Origin: Balanoglossus misakiensis
Taxonomy: Eukaryota > Hemichordata
Direction: 5' to 3'
Assembly: GCA_040954595.2 (NCBI GenBank)
Contig: CM082582.2
Location: forward strand, 248,001-312,000
Length of the DNA: 64,000 nt
Shown one piece after another: positions 12,031 through 24,296 of the stretch. Under the pieces are notes generated by a model. The model was not told the origin of the DNA and ran no database searches. It worked only from the letters and a program-made list of their open reading frames with translations. Numbering within the stretch: position 1 is the stretch's first letter; each line of letters starts with the position of its first letter. A program made the translations under genes and the position numbers.

Positions 12031-12559
12031 CTTCCAGACAGTGTTTGCATTGAACCGGTAATTGTGATCACAATTGATGTGTCTCAAATGCATGATTTCT
12101 TTCCAGATTAAATAATATGATATAACATTGCATTGTATAACATTTATGTTCCAGATCTGTATTTAATTGTGTTTTAATACCATCCAGTCAGTTTCACCAA
12201 CAGCTCATTGTCTAAATTCCCCCTTTTCATCAGTGAAGTTAGCACTCGTTTGAAAATTGGAAAATAATTTACATAACATGGCTGTTTTGGAAATTGCAGT
12301 ACTTTAGTAAAAGAACATTCAGAATTACTGGTGTATAATGTCAGCTATGCGTATAAAAAAATTGCCATTTGAAATTTTAATATTATAATATTCTTAGACT
12401 TAAAAATTTACAAACTGATAATAATAAACATATAATATTTTAGAGTATAATACAATCACCTCAGCTAGATTAACAAACTAGTGACTTTGTAGAATGCTGT
12501 TGGTTGACAGTTTCTGATTTTCATGGGTCATTCAACATTTTGATTTTATTTCTGTTAAT
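12031..12559. other. Unassigned AT-rich sequence
   Basis: No gene or repeat recognised between the ~211-bp array and the next GAT tract. Confidence 0.4.
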
Positions 12560-12658
12560 GTTGGTGATGGTGTTGGCAGTTTTGATGTTAATTGTTATTG
12601 CTAGTTGTTATGGTGATGGCATTGATGGTTGTACTGATGTTGATGACGGTTGTGATGG

Positions 12659-12693
<35 letters not shown>

Positions 12694-12772
12694 GTGATGA
12701 TGATGGCAATGATGGTGATGATGATGATGATTATGATGATGATGATGATGATGATGATAATGATAAATAAGA
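12560..12772. repeat. GAT-type microsatellite
   Basis: GTTGATGGT-like imperfect repeats pass into (GAT)n at 12655-12770. The two overlapping open frames (poly-Asp and poly-Met) are artefacts of the repeat. Confidence 0.92.
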
Positions 12773-13354
12773 AATGTGTTGTTTTCTCATTAATCCTCAG
12801 CCATGGAACTTAAATATTCTGCTGAATTTGTATTGATTAGTAGGCTTAGCTTTAAGTGATAATTTAGTACTTATGTCTGATGATTTTAGGGAATAACTTT
12901 TGAAAACTACATTAATAATTTTGCAGTTTTTATCACTGTGTATTTTTCTTAAACCCACAACTGGGCATAAATTGTAATGGCAATTTTCCAGTAAGGAGCT
13001 AAACCCAGTGAATGGTATAGTTTAGCAATTACAATGTACATAATATATAGACAGGTGATAATTACAGGAATAATTTTAAATTTGTAGAAATTTAGTCCCC
13101 CATAATGATTAGTTGACTGAGTACCGGTCCATGTTTCTCCCATAGAAATATAAATATTTTCACATTTTGTTAGTCTATTGGATAAATAAATAAGTTTATC
13201 AGATCCTAGAGTTTTACAATGGTTAATGTACATCAGATAGCTAACTACCCACCAGATTAAAAGGGAAAATACAATGTAAGTGTACCATAGGTAACATTAA
13301 ACTCAACCAGTCTATGATAATCAATTAATATTTACTATTTATTATTTGTTGCAG
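12773..13354. other. Unassigned sequence
   Basis: No supported feature. The minus-strand frame at 12949-13233 has no recognisable domain. Confidence 0.4.
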
Positions 13355-14356
13355 GTGTTGGGGATTGTTAGCAGCCAAGTTGGAGTTCATAGCAGTTAGT
13401 TATAATTGTCTATTTACACGTTTTTTCTCATTAGTTTCAGATTTCCATGATGCCCAATATCCTCCTGTCCAGATGCCAAGTTGGTAACCAGGTAACATGA
13501 TTCCTATGGTGTGAGTATGCAAATTAATGGCTCATGGCTTGCAGTCATGTGACATCTCCGTGTCTCTTGTGATTTCCTGGACACGTTGCCCTAGTCGCCT
13601 TGAAACCAGAAACGACTGAGCACCCAACGAGAAATAATTATAGATTGGAGCCAAGTTGAAGTTCATAGCAGTCAGTAATAATTGTCTATTTACACAAATT
13701 TTCTCATTAGTTTCAGATTACCATGATGCCCAATATCCTCCTGTCCAGATGCCAAGTTGGTAACCGGGTAACATGATTCCTATGGTGTGAGTATGCAAAT
13801 AAATGGCTCATGGCTTGCAGTCATGTGACATCTCCGTGTCTCTTGTGTTATCCTGGACACTTTGCACTAGTCGCCTTTGAACCAGAAACAACTGAGCACC
13901 CAACGAGAAATAATTATGGATTGGAGCCAAGTTGAAGTTCATAACAGTCAGTTATAATTGTCTATTTACACAATTTTTTCTCATTAGTTTCAGATTTCCA
14001 TGATGCCCAATATCCTCCTGTCCAGATGCCAAGTTGGTAACCAGGTAACATGATTCCTATGGTGTGAGTATGCAAAATAATGGCTCATGGCTTGCAGTCA
14101 TGTGACATCTCCGTGTCTCTGTGTTTTCCTGGACACTTTGCACTAGTCGCCTTTGAACCAGAAACAACTGAGCACCCAACGAGAAATAATTATGGATTGG
14201 AGCCAAGTTGAAGGTCATAGCAGTCAGTTATAATTGTCTATTTACACAATTTTGTCTCATTAGTTTCAGATTTCCATGATGCCCAATATCCTCCTGTCCA
14301 GATGCCAAGTTGGTAACCAGGTAACATGATTCCTGTGGTGTGAGTATGCAAATTAA
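13355..14356 (+). repeat. ~276-bp tandem array, 4 copies, exon-like units
   Basis: The anchor CCAAGTTG recurs near 13374, 13651, 13927 and 14203, a period of about 276 bp. By-eye identity between copies is high. Each unit contains a pyrimidine-rich TTTTCTCATTAGTTTCAG, a ~45-50-base block ending CCAAGTTGGTAACCAG, and then GTAACATGATTCC. The order resembles 3' splice site, short exon, 5' splice site on the + strand. The last copy is truncated at about 14356. No conserved long reading frame runs through the units. Confidence 0.9.
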
Positions 14357-14811
14357 ATTTGAGTAACCAGCCATTGAAGTACATTACATTCATGAAGACA
14401 GGAGATCATCTCTGTCCATAGATATATTTTACCATTATGTTGTTTGACACAGAAATACTTATTAGCATATTTTCCATTTTTTGCAGAAAGGGGTATCTAG
14501 CTGTTGATCAAAATCTGCCAAACTAGATGTATATTCAAGCCTGTAAAGCAGTACAGTAGTTTGCAAGGGTAACATAAGATAATTATTGTTCTTCTAAGAT
14601 TTCCTTTACCCCATAGATGACAGCATAGAATTTAATTGCTCATTTTGGAGGGCAGTGTGTGACTTATTGTATTGTCCATCCAGGAGATTATCCTTACATT
14701 TTACTGCCTTATTTTTTGACACTAAAATACTGTCATATTTTCCATTTTTGTAGATAATAGTTTCTCTCTGGTGATCAACATTGATGATCTGTCGAACTGG
14801 ATGTGTGTACA

Positions 14812-16040
14812 CATCTTGGTATTACTCGATCTTTCCGCAGCATTTGACACTGTGAACCATACCATTTTACTCAATCGCTTAAGAGACCGCTTCGGTCTCT
14901 CAGATACTGTTCTCATGTGGTTTAAGTCTTACCTTTCCAATCGTAGTCAGTGTGTACTTGTAAATTCCACCCAATCACCTTTCTATCCGCTCGACTCTGG
15001 GGTACCACAGGGATCAGTTCTTGGTCCCATACTTTTCAATATGTACACGTCTCCATTAGGTGAATTAGTTCAAAGTCATGGTTGTCTTTATAGTTTTTTA
15101 TGCAGATGACTCTTCACTTTATATGTCTTTTAGTAAAGACAACGCAGCAAGAACTGTTTCAAATCTTGAACTTTGTATTTCTGATGTTAGGTTTTGGATG
15201 TCTGAAAACTTCTTGTGCTTAAACGATGATAAGACTGAATTTGTTATTTTCTCTGGTATTTTGGGTGATCTGTCTGCTAGAGGGATTTCAGAAATTCGTG
15301 TTGGCGATTCTCTGATTCCCGTCCATTGTCAGGCTAAGAGCCTTGGAGTGATCCTTGACTCTTGTCTGACAATGAAGCCACATATTGGACAGATCTGCCG
15401 CTCTGCCACTTTTAATTTACGTCGCATTGCGCTTATCCGCAAATATTTATCTCATTCAGCTACAGAGCAATTAGTTCATGCATTCATTACGTCTCGAATT
15501 GATTCATGTAATTCACTTTTATTTGGGCTCCCGAAGTATTCAATCAACCGTATCCAACGCGTTCAGAATATTGCTGCTAGAATTGTAACTCGTTCTAAAA
15601 TCACCTGTCACATCACTCCAATTTTGTATCAGTTGCACTGGCTACCTGTTACAGAGCGTATTGTTTTTAAGATGTTAGTTCTCATTTTTAAATCCATTCA
15701 TAAACTTGGTCCAATCTATCTTTCTAGCATGACTAATCTATATGTTCCATGTCGCAATTTAAGGTCAGCTGATCAGTTCAAACTCTGCCCTGTTCGATCA
15801 CGCACCAAGAGTTATGGTGATCGTGCTTTTACTGTTGCTGCTCCAATTCTTTGGAATAATCTTCCACTCACCATTCGCCAGGCACCAGACTTATCTGTTT
15901 TTAAATCAAATGTTAAAACTTTACTTTTTAAATCTGTTTTTTAGCCATTTGTTGTATTGTACTTTTGCTTTAAGCGTCATTGATCACATTTTTTTGTGGA
16001 TACTGACGCTATACAAATAAATTATTATTATTATTATTAT
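14812..16040 (+). mobile_element. 5'-truncated L2/CR1-like LINE
   Basis: The insertion boundaries are fixed by the uninterrupted repeat copy at about 16300-16350, which reads straight through GTGTGTACATGCCTG. In the interrupted copy this is split, with TACA on both sides (14808-14811 and 16041-16044), a short target duplication. The element starts inside the reverse transcriptase domain and ends in (ATT)n, a 3' tail common in L2/CR1-type elements. A GACGCTATACAAATAA motif precedes the tail. It is 1229 bp long and belongs to the + strand. Confidence 0.92.
14813..15944 (+). pseudogene. LINE ORF2 fragment: reverse transcriptase and C-terminal domain, one frameshift
   Basis: The fragment starts in the palm region with LDLSAAFDTVNHTILLNRL, continues with the GVPQGSVLGP motif, and then YADD (codons 15099-15110). 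The thumb and C-terminal region follow and include ARIVTR, LHWLPV and the AAPILWNNLP block shared by L2/CR1/Rex-type elements. The stop is at 15942-15944. The frame changes once between the segment ending near 15080 and the one carrying YADD, which suggests a 1-base indel just upstream of the catalytic site; no other disabling change was seen. The first metal-binding motif (LDLSAAFD) and the YADD box are both kept. Because the endonuclease is missing, it is dead on arrival apart from the frameshift. Confidence 0.93.
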
Positions 16041-16660
16041 TACATGCCTGTATTGCAGCCAATTGGTGTCTGAGGGTAACATATAAGATAATTCTTTTTC
16101 TCCTAAAGATTTCCTAGACCCCATAGATGAATGCATATAATTTAATTGCTCATTTTGGAGGGCAGTGTGTGACTTATTGTATTGTCCATCCAGGAGATCA
16201 TCTGTCCATACATTTTACTGTCATGTTTTTTGACACTAAAATACTTTGTCATATTTTCCATTTTTGCAGATAATGGTTTCTCTCTGGTGATCAACATTGA
16301 TCTGTCGAACTGGATGTGTGTACATGCCTGTATTGCAGCCAAGTGGTGTCTGAGGGTAACATAAGATAATTCTTATTCTGTTAAAGATTTCCTAGACGCC
16401 ATGGATGACAGCATAGAATTTAATTGCTCATTTGGAGGCCCCTGTACAACGTATTGTATTGTTCATGAAGACAGGAGATCATCTCTGTCCATATAGTTAC
16501 ATTTTGCCGTGCTGTTTGACACAGAAATACTTATTGGCATATTTTTCATTTTTGCAGATAACAGTCACTGGTCCCTGTGATGAGTAATGTCTATCAACAT
16601 AGATCTGTGCATGCTTGTACCGGTATAGCCGCCAAGCACTTCAAAGGTAACATAGCATTA

Positions 16661-18027
16661 ACCTTACGGGCCACTGATAATAAAAGTCGATGCATTCCTT
16701 CATTTTACTTGATAGCAAGCCCCCCCCCCTACTTGATAGCAACCCCCCCACCCCACCCCCTGAAATGCTCCTATACACATCCATATTATATAAAAACACT
16801 GGAAGTGCACATGGTCGGTATATACTGTGTGCTTCAGTCGGGATAAATATTCATCCAGCAATGCATGATGAACTGGGTCTGATTTTATAGCATTTATGCC
16901 CACAGCTGGTCTTTCCACTTATTCATAATTACTGTACAGAGAGAGGAGTCAACGCCATACTCGGAATACTGTAACTGATGTCCAATCCATCCTATTGCTT
17001 TCTCTTCCAATATGCATTCAACCAGTTCATTGCCTGATGAAAAACAGCAGATTTTTTAACTTGTAGTTTCGCGGACTTCAATTCACTCTTTTGACGCGGG
17101 CTTATCTTCATTTGGTAGAGTTTTAAGGGAGTGTCACGCCAGACAAAAATACAAAAGTGGGGCCCAAGTGTGTTCTACCACCATATTACATAGTGATCAA
17201 GAAGTGACCTGATCAGATGTTGTCACATCCTGGGCCCCTTTTTTACCCATGTTCAGTGTTTGACAGGAGCATATTTTCCTTTCTGTGTGAATGTTGAATG
17301 TCTCTTATTTGCTGTAATCAATCAATCAATACAAGGTGAGTGTTATGTCGTCTTTCTGTGCATAGGCAAGAAGAGGATACATGTATGAATGCAGAAGCCC
17401 CAGTGAATCGGATGCAGAGAAGTTTCCTTCCAGGATGACTTTATTTTACTGACTTTGATTCCATCGTCATTCCAAGAATAGAACTTCTCCCACGGGACGA
17501 AATTGAACATTAATCAATCCCTTCCTCATTTATATGATCTGTATTACAAATGTATTATTCTGATAGCATTTTTTGTCATTGTGTCAGAGAGAGAGGGTTT
17601 AAGTAGGTTAAAACTAAATTGTACACTTCAGTTTGCCAACACTGCTAAATTATCACCATGATTTATTCAGCATAACCTGAAGGTTGTTGAATCCTATAGG
17701 CACAATAAGCATTGCATGTAGCAAGCACTTAGTGTAAATTTACGTTAATTGCACAGGGTACAGCAGCCTTCAGGGGTTTACTGTTTAGCTTTGTAGCATA
17801 ATTGCACCCACATATAAAGAAAAAGTCAAGTTAAGATATTAAAGCCGAATGGTAAACAGAATATAAAGGGTTTACAGCATTAGTCCTGTATTGACACAGA
17901 AAGCAAATATGACAATGAACAGTTGACCAACATTGAACATTTTTTGACTGGCTCTCTCTCTCTCTCTCTATAAACTTGGACGGTCATTTTTCCAGAATGT
18001 ACTGGATATAGGCATGATTTACTAGTA
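16661..18027. other. Unassigned sequence
   Basis: Contains C-runs at about 16720-16762 (CCCCCCCCCT and CCCCCCACCCCACCCCC) and (CT)n at 17951-17968. No gene was recognised. Confidence 0.4.
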
Positions 18028-18275
18028 TTGTACATTTATTCATCCATCCATCCATTCATTCATACATACATACATACATACATACATACATACATACATA
18101 CATTTATTCATTCATTCATTCACTCGTTCATTCATTCATTTATTTATATATTTATTTGTGTCGTTGTATGTTTGCATGTACCCGTGTGTGTGTGTGTGTA
18201 TGTATGTATGCATGTATGTATGTATGTATGTATGTATGTATGTATGTATGTATGTATGTATGTATGTATGTATGT

Positions 18276-18365
<90 letters not shown>

Positions 18366-18377
18366 TGTATGTATGTA

Positions 18378-18412
<35 letters not shown>

Positions 18413-18455
18413 ATGTATGTATGTCTGTCTGTATGTATGTATGTATGTATGTATA
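18028..18455. repeat. Compound microsatellite cluster (CATA)n...(GTAT)n(AT)n(GTAT)n(GTCT)n
   Basis: In order: (CATC)/(CATT)n, (CATA)n at about 18060-18102, (CATT)n, (GT)n, (GTAT)n at about 18198-18276, (AT)n at about 18280-18338, (GTAT)n at about 18339-18378, and (GTCT)n with more (GTAT)n to 18452. The (CATA)n block is complementary to the (GTAT)n blocks, so the region can fold into a large hairpin, and the (AT)n core is a strong cruciform candidate. Open frames on both strands are purely repeat-driven. Confidence 0.97.
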
Positions 18456-18489
18456 TTTTCAAAATTGTTGGATGCCTCGGAGTACTCTC

Positions 18490-19045
18490 TGTGTTGTGTT
18501 TTCAAATTCCTATTCGAATTGTCGACATTTTTGGGTGTCTGTGACTACTCTCTCGTCACATTCTGGCCTCTGTGTTTGCTGTAGTTGTGTTTTCGAATTC
18601 TTATTCGAATTGTCGACATTTTTGGGTGTCTGTGGCTACTCTCTCGTCACATTCTGGCCTCTGTGTTTGCCGTGGTTGTGTTTTCGAATTCATATTCGAA
18701 TTGTCGACATTTTTGGGTGTCTGTGACTACTCTCTCGTCACATTCTGGCCTCTGTGTTTGCCGTGGTTGTGTTTTCGAATTCATATTCGAATTGTCGACA
18801 TTTTTGGGTGTCTGTGACTACATCTCGTCACATTTTGGCCTCTGTGTTTGCCGTAGTTGTGTTTTCGAATTCATATTCGAATTGTCAACATTTTTGGGTG
18901 TCTGTGACTACTCTCTCGTCACATTCTGGCCTCTGTGTTTGCCGTGGTTGTGTTTTCGAATTCATATTCGAATTGTCGACATTTTTGGGTGTCTGTGACT
19001 ACTCTCTCATCACATTCTGGCCTCTGTGTTTGCCGTGGTTGTGTT
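18490..19045. repeat. 91-bp minisatellite, ~6 copies
   Basis: The anchor GTCGACATTTTTGGGTGTCT recurs at 18521, 18612, 18703, 18794, 18884 (one base shorter, with GTCAAC) and 18975. Each unit also carries TTCGAATTC(A)TATTCGAA, an imperfect palindrome, and TCTCGTCACATTCTGGCC. A period of 91 is not a multiple of 3, so all three frames stay open across the array without any being selected. Confidence 0.96.
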
Positions 19046-19148
19046 CTTTCCGCGCCTAGGATGTTTTTGGTCATCTGATGAAGCTGGTTCTCTACAAGAT
19101 CCCAAGAATCCCAAGATTGTAGTCCGTCTTCAAGCAATTTATGTTTTT

Positions 19149-19164
19149 GCGCGCGCGCGCGTGC
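19149..19164. repeat. (GC)n alternating purine-pyrimidine tract
   Basis: GCGCGCGCGCGCGTGC, a candidate Z-DNA-forming tract about 100 bp downstream of the 91-bp minisatellite. Confidence 0.85.
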
Positions 19165-19239
19165 ATCTGTCGCTTGCTCTGTTGTACTTTCCCATATTAT
19201 AAATAAAGAATACGGTATGTATGTGTGTGCATTTTAAAA

Positions 19240-21330
19240 TTTTTAGGATTTTATTATCTGTCTGTGTTCTTTTTCCTATGTTTTTAGGGTATGTCTTTAA
19301 TGAATTTTTCCAATGGCTATAACAGATGAGAAGGTTTCAATTGCAATATGTTTTATAATACCATAGTTTAGCATGACTAACTTAATTTCATGATGAGAAA
19401 AATATTTCAATAAATACTTCAAGTCCTCTAAAACATGCAATAGATCCTTCAAGTCCAGTGTAGTTTCCTGGGATCAGTTCATTAGTTGGGGTTTTTTTGT
19501 TTGCGTAGTATTCAACAGTTAGATATGTTGGTATATCTATTTTATGGTCACGTCTTGCCCACTGAGTCTGTCGATAATCAATAGATTTTCCCCGCATTGC
19601 TAGCGAGTCCCACACAACGACGGCCCCAATCAACAGACTCAGTGCACAAGTAGGTTCTTTAATATTACCTTAATGATTTTGCCTTTACTTGACATAATTA
19701 AGTATTTTCATATCACACTTTTAATGCATTTGCATCGTTGCATGTATATGCATTGTGTGATTACTAGGTTTATAGTGCTTTGATTTTTGATGATTTTTTT
19801 TCTTTTTAAATACATAAATAATGTGTTTGCAGTAGCCATATAGGCATAATTGTTTTTTTTGGCGGGGGGGGGGGGGGTATATTGGTGAATTTGCTCTTAA
19901 ATTGAATAGCATTGAGCCTATGCAACATGGCTTACAGGCAACACATTATTTAAACTTTGTGGACAATAAAAAAACTTCACATTGTGGAGTTTTCTTTATT
20001 TTATACACTTTTAGTTTTGAGTTATTTAAACGCACATCTTTAGGCTTTTTCCTCAATGTTCGAGGGTCTTTAATGAACTTTTTTCCAATGGCTGTATCAG
20101 ACGAGGTAATTTGCTTTGGCTTGACATTGCCAAGTATTTATGCATCGTCTGAGTGTTTGCAGTCCTTTGATTTTATTGATGAAAATTTCCTTTATAAGAA
20201 CATAAATAATGTGTTTGCAGAAGCCATGTATTCATAATTGTTTTGTTTTGATTGTATTTTTTTTTGGGGGGGGGGGCAGTAAATTCGCTAAAAAATTGAA
20301 TGGCATGGAGATCATGCATCGTGGGTTACAGTCAACACATTATTTACAATGATATACTTCTGTTTAAGAAGTTTTATACACATTCAGTTTTCAGTTATTT
20401 TACATTTTAACATTCCTCTTTTTCCTCAATTTAAGAGGGTCTTTCACATTTTCAAGTGACTTTATCAGATAAGATTTTAATTTGCTAAATAATGTGTTTG
20501 CAGAAGCCATAAATTCATAATTGTTTTGTTTGTATTTCGGGGGGAGGGTAGTAAATCAGTAAATTTGCTCATAAATTGAATGGCATGGAGATCATGCATC
20601 ATGGCTTGCAGGCAACACATTATTTACAATGATATACTTCTTTTCAAGAAGTTTTCTCTATTTTATACACATTTAGTTTTCAGTTATTTTACATTTGAAC
20701 ATTCTTTTTTTCCTTAATTTAAGAGGGTCTTTCACATTTTCAAGTGACTTTATCAGATAAGATTTTAATTTGCTAAATAATGTGTTTGCAGAAGCCATAT
20801 ATTCATAATTGTTATGTTTGTATTTCGGGGGGAGGGTAGTAAATCAGTAAAAATGCTCATAAATTGAATGGCATGGAGATCATGCATCATGGCTTACAGG
20901 CAACACATTATTTACAATGATATACTTCTTTTTAAGAAGTTTTATACACATTCAGTTTTCAGTTATTTTACATTTTAACATTCCTCTTTTTCCTCAATTT
21001 AAGAGGGTCTTTCACATTTTCAAGTGACTTTATCAGATAAGATTTTAATTTGCTAAATAATGAGTTTGCAGAAGCCATATATTCATAATTGTTTTGTTTT
21101 GTTTGTATTTCTGGGGGAGGGTAGTAAATCAGTAAATTCGCTCATAAATTGAATGGCATGGAGATCATGCATCATGGCTTACAGGCAACACATTATTTAC
21201 ACTTTTCTGACAGTAAAATACTTTCAATTTGCTTTTGAAGATTTCAACATTCATCTACATTTTCCCCCCAATTTTGGGGGATCATCAATGAAGTCTTCGC
21301 AGTGGCTGTAACTGATGAGGTTTCCTGCGT
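19240..21330. repeat. ~287-bp tandem array, 3 close and 2-3 diverged copies
   Basis: The anchor GGCAACACATTA or a variant recurs near 19937, 20329, 20611, 20899 and 21184; the last three spacings are 282-288 bp. Each unit carries GAATGGCATGGAGATCATGC, a TTAAGAAGTTTTATACAC block, TTTCCTCAATTTAAGAGGGT, AATAATGTGTTTGCAGAAGC and a G-run (GGGGGGAGGGTAGT). Diverged relatives lie at about 19260-19330 and 19640-19940. The open frame at 19902-20237 lies wholly inside diverged repeat copies and is not conserved in the others, so I do not call it a gene. Confidence 0.88.
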
Positions 21331-23300
21331 ATATCTCTTCAAGTCCAGCACAGTTTCATTTTATCACAGGAGCCATCCCAAGGAGAAAGGGGTCTTTATA
21401 AGGGTGGGGGATATTTATGACTATATGACCTGTTTCTGTTTGGGATCGCCCCCAGTACATTAGTCACTTTAGACTCAACTGTGTGCAGTGTTCAATAGTA
21501 TGACTTTATTCTTTTTGTATTTTAATATGAAATTTAAGATTTTACGTTCACGTGACATTGTTTGAGATTTATTCTCATAGACATTAAGGTCCACTATGTG
21601 TTACATTTGACAAATTTTTCAGTACGTAATTTTGGTCTATTTATGCACCACGATTTCTGGTATGCATAATCAGCATTGTTATTGTTAACAATTGTATTCA
21701 AGTCAATTGAATGCATTTGTCAATATTAACAATTCTGTACCAAAAATTACAGGTAGTTGCCCTTTAATTGTAAATGCTACATTTAGAACAGTGTAACACC
21801 AAACCTATTATGATTTATTGAGAACACTTTATTCATTCAGAGATGAAATATTAATTTTTGTCAGTTTTAGTTTAGACCTACAATACCAAATTTTGCTTGG
21901 TATTGTTAAACTTCCAACATTTTCTTTCTGTGAACCTGCTATTTTGTGTAACAGATTAGCATCTTAACTTGAAAGTAGGGTTTTCAAAGAGGCATGAATT
22001 TAGAAATATAATTTTTTGTAAAGTTGGTGAATTACCTACGCTTTCCCAGAGTTTTTTCCCCTTATCCTGAAAAAAGGGTTTTATCTCTGGGTTTTGGTGC
22101 GGGGTAAATTTTCAGTTTATATATCATTCAAGTTTAGAATAAAGTACATGAGCCGCTTCTCATGTAAAATTGACATGTATTGTGTGTGTGTATGCTTTTG
22201 GATGTGGTAGCCTGCAGGCCAGGTGGCATGGCCATGGTGACTACATGTGGAGTGGGTTGGGTCTTTGTATGTATGTGTTGAGAGTTAGGGGATTGTGTGT
22301 GTCAGTCAACAGTACGTGTAGAGAAGGTATACGGTCACTTATGGAAATTTAGCTACAGTTACCACGTTAACTTGAGATCTAGCCAATCACGGATTTTCAG
22401 TGGGTGGCACATGCGAAAAAAAGAGCGCCGCCATATGTTATTTAGAACCCGCAAATACTCTATTTCAGCCATATATGGGTGTATGTAAATTGGCGGTGAC
22501 TGTATATCTTTAACTTGAAAATGGTAGCTTCTATCACAGTGATAGTTGATGTGTAGATGTGATGTGGTGGTAGAATGTGAACTTGTTGACATGAAATTGT
22601 GAATCAAAATGGAGACCTAAAAGATGGGGAAATACATTAAAGCCTCTATAGCTGCCACTTTTTGCATTATTTTCACAATTTTATTTTACTGAGGTATATG
22701 TGAACACTTTACCGATGCCCGATTATGGCTGTATGTAGCGATTTGAAAATGCTATGTATTAAAACAGTTTAATCAGCCTCCATACAAACAGTACGCAGCT
22801 ATCGTGGTATGCATCACCAAGAGATGACAAACTGATGCAAATGCAAGTAATATGGCTTAATGGTGAGGATTTTAGAGGATAGGGAATATATTTGAAGTGT
22901 TTTACTGTGGAAGAAAATCCGTGAAATTTGGCAGCTCTAGGGGCTTTAAGCGGTTACCATCGACGCCAAGAAATGCTGAAAATCGCCCCTGATTTGCGTC
23001 TCTCTGGGGAATTTACGCCATAAATCGGTAGGATACATATTCATGGTGGAATTTGTATGCATTGTGAAGGATTTTGTGGTCGAAAACTTCGGAAAATCAT
23101 GCATTCTCGGGAGCGTGTGTCCGCGTGTTGCCTCCTTCAGAGTCAATTACACAATGAACGCCGCCATTTGGCTACCCCTATTTATAGGGGTATAAATAAG
23201 GGTAGCAACAACAATCCTGGATATAACAACAGGATATAACAACAGGTGAAACAAACTGAACGCAGTTGTTGATAACATGCAGATTGAGCTGTCTCAAATC
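21331..23300. other. Unassigned sequence
   Basis: No gene recognised. Several short open frames exist on both strands but none carries a recognisable motif. A hairpin at 23171-23206 is listed separately. Confidence 0.4.
23171..23206. repeat. 16-bp stem hairpin
   Basis: GCTACCCCTATTTATA (23171-23186), loop GGGG, then TATAAATAAGGGTAGC (23191-23206); 15 of 16 positions pair. A small direct repeat GGATATAACAACA follows at about 23219-23243. Confidence 0.8.
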
Positions 23301-23597
23301 TTAGGGAGCATTCGTTTTTTACAGGGAGGGGGGGGGGGCGGTGAAATTTGAGTCGCCGACTAAATGTAAAAGGCAACCCCCCCTCGAAATTACTTTTCTA
23401 AAATGTGCCCCCCCCCCCTAAATTCTTCAACTGTAAAATGTGACCCCCCCCCAAAAAAAAAGTTTATCCACCGGATTAAACTTATCAAACTTTGTCAGAT
23501 ATTGGTGTATGTTCGACATACCACATAATCAACCATGAAACCTAGTCTACATAGTTCCTTGATTTCCAAGTAGTGCATTGTCTGCCTGATCTTGTTA

Positions 23598-24293
23598 GGC
23601 TGCATTCACAAACGCCTCTGGAGGGGGGGGGGGACGGGAGAATTCAATTTTTTTACCGCTAATTTTCAAATCCCCCCTTCCGAACTGCCAAAATTTTGAA
23701 ATCCCCCCCCCCACCCATTTTCTTTCACAGAGCAAAACACATCACCTATCTATCTTGTAGAAAAAAGAAAAAACAGCGCTCCCATGAAAAGAATTTGAAA
23801 CTGATGTACCCCCTCACTGAACATTGTTTTTATTTTTAAGTATTTGTATTCTGTGTTGGGAGACATTGTAAACCGAGAATTGAAGGGAGTGGGATTGAAA
23901 GAAAGAAAATTTTATAAAATACAGAGCTCAAAGCTGCATTTTAATGAACCCGGCAAAAGCAAATTAACTCAACTACCGGTATGTTGGGGAGGAGAAATTT
24001 AACCGTCGCCGCTCAAAGTTATCATGGGGTGGGGCAAATCCCCTGACCTGGGACACTAGATAAACCAGTCAATGATTGAAAGGTGCTGATGAATGGAGGG
24101 GGTGGGTAAAATAAAGGGCGCGAAACTGCATTTTTATGGACTCAAAATAAATATTTTGTCGTCAAAGTTTTCAAGTCCCCCCCTTTCAGTCCCTAAATTA
24201 TTTCAAATCCCCCCTTACATACCCTCAATTTTTTCAAATCCCCCCCTCAATTCTCCTGCCCCCCCCCTCCCAGAGGTGTTTGTGAATGCAGCC
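23598..24293. mobile_element. Harbinger-like MITE, family B, complete (696 bp), nested in family A
   Basis: The left terminus GGCTGCATTCACAAACGCCT (23598) pairs with the right terminus ending AGGTGTTTGTGAATGCAGCC (24293). Both are flanked by TTA (23595-23597 and 24294-24296). The interior is nearly identical in order to 1-531 and shares blocks with family A at 2609-3239. Because its TTA sits within the coding fragment's frame at 24296, it inserted after that fragment was already part of the outer element. Confidence 0.9.
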
Positions 24294-24296
24294 TTA

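Larger units (their letters stand above)
14380..16660 (+). repeat. ~280-bp tandem array, ~4 copies, interrupted by a LINE
   Basis: Copies share: GACAGCATAGAATTTAATTG; a TTTTCCATTTTTGCAG-type pyrimidine tract; ATAATGGTTTCTCTCTGGTG; a block ending TGCCTGTATTGCAGCCAAGT; and GGTAACATAAGATAATTC. Copies lie at about 14380-14580, 14580-14811 resuming at 16041, 16060-16365 and 16365-16660. A LINE occupies 14812-16040. As in the preceding array, each unit presents a T-rich TTTGCAG acceptor-like site and a GGTAAC donor-like site roughly 90 bases apart. Confidence 0.85.

Noticed and set aside
12504-12770. Acidic poly-Asp frame
   Set aside because: Microsatellite (GAT)n translation; an overlapping frame gives poly-Met.
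18028-19059. Several long overlapping frames on both strands (Cys/Tyr/Val or His/Tyr/Ile/Thr repeats)
   Set aside because: Tetranucleotide repeats and the 91-bp minisatellite are open in many frames at once, with no selection for one.
19902-20237. 111-codon open frame
   Set aside because: Lies in diverged copies of the ~287-bp tandem array and is not preserved in the closer copies.
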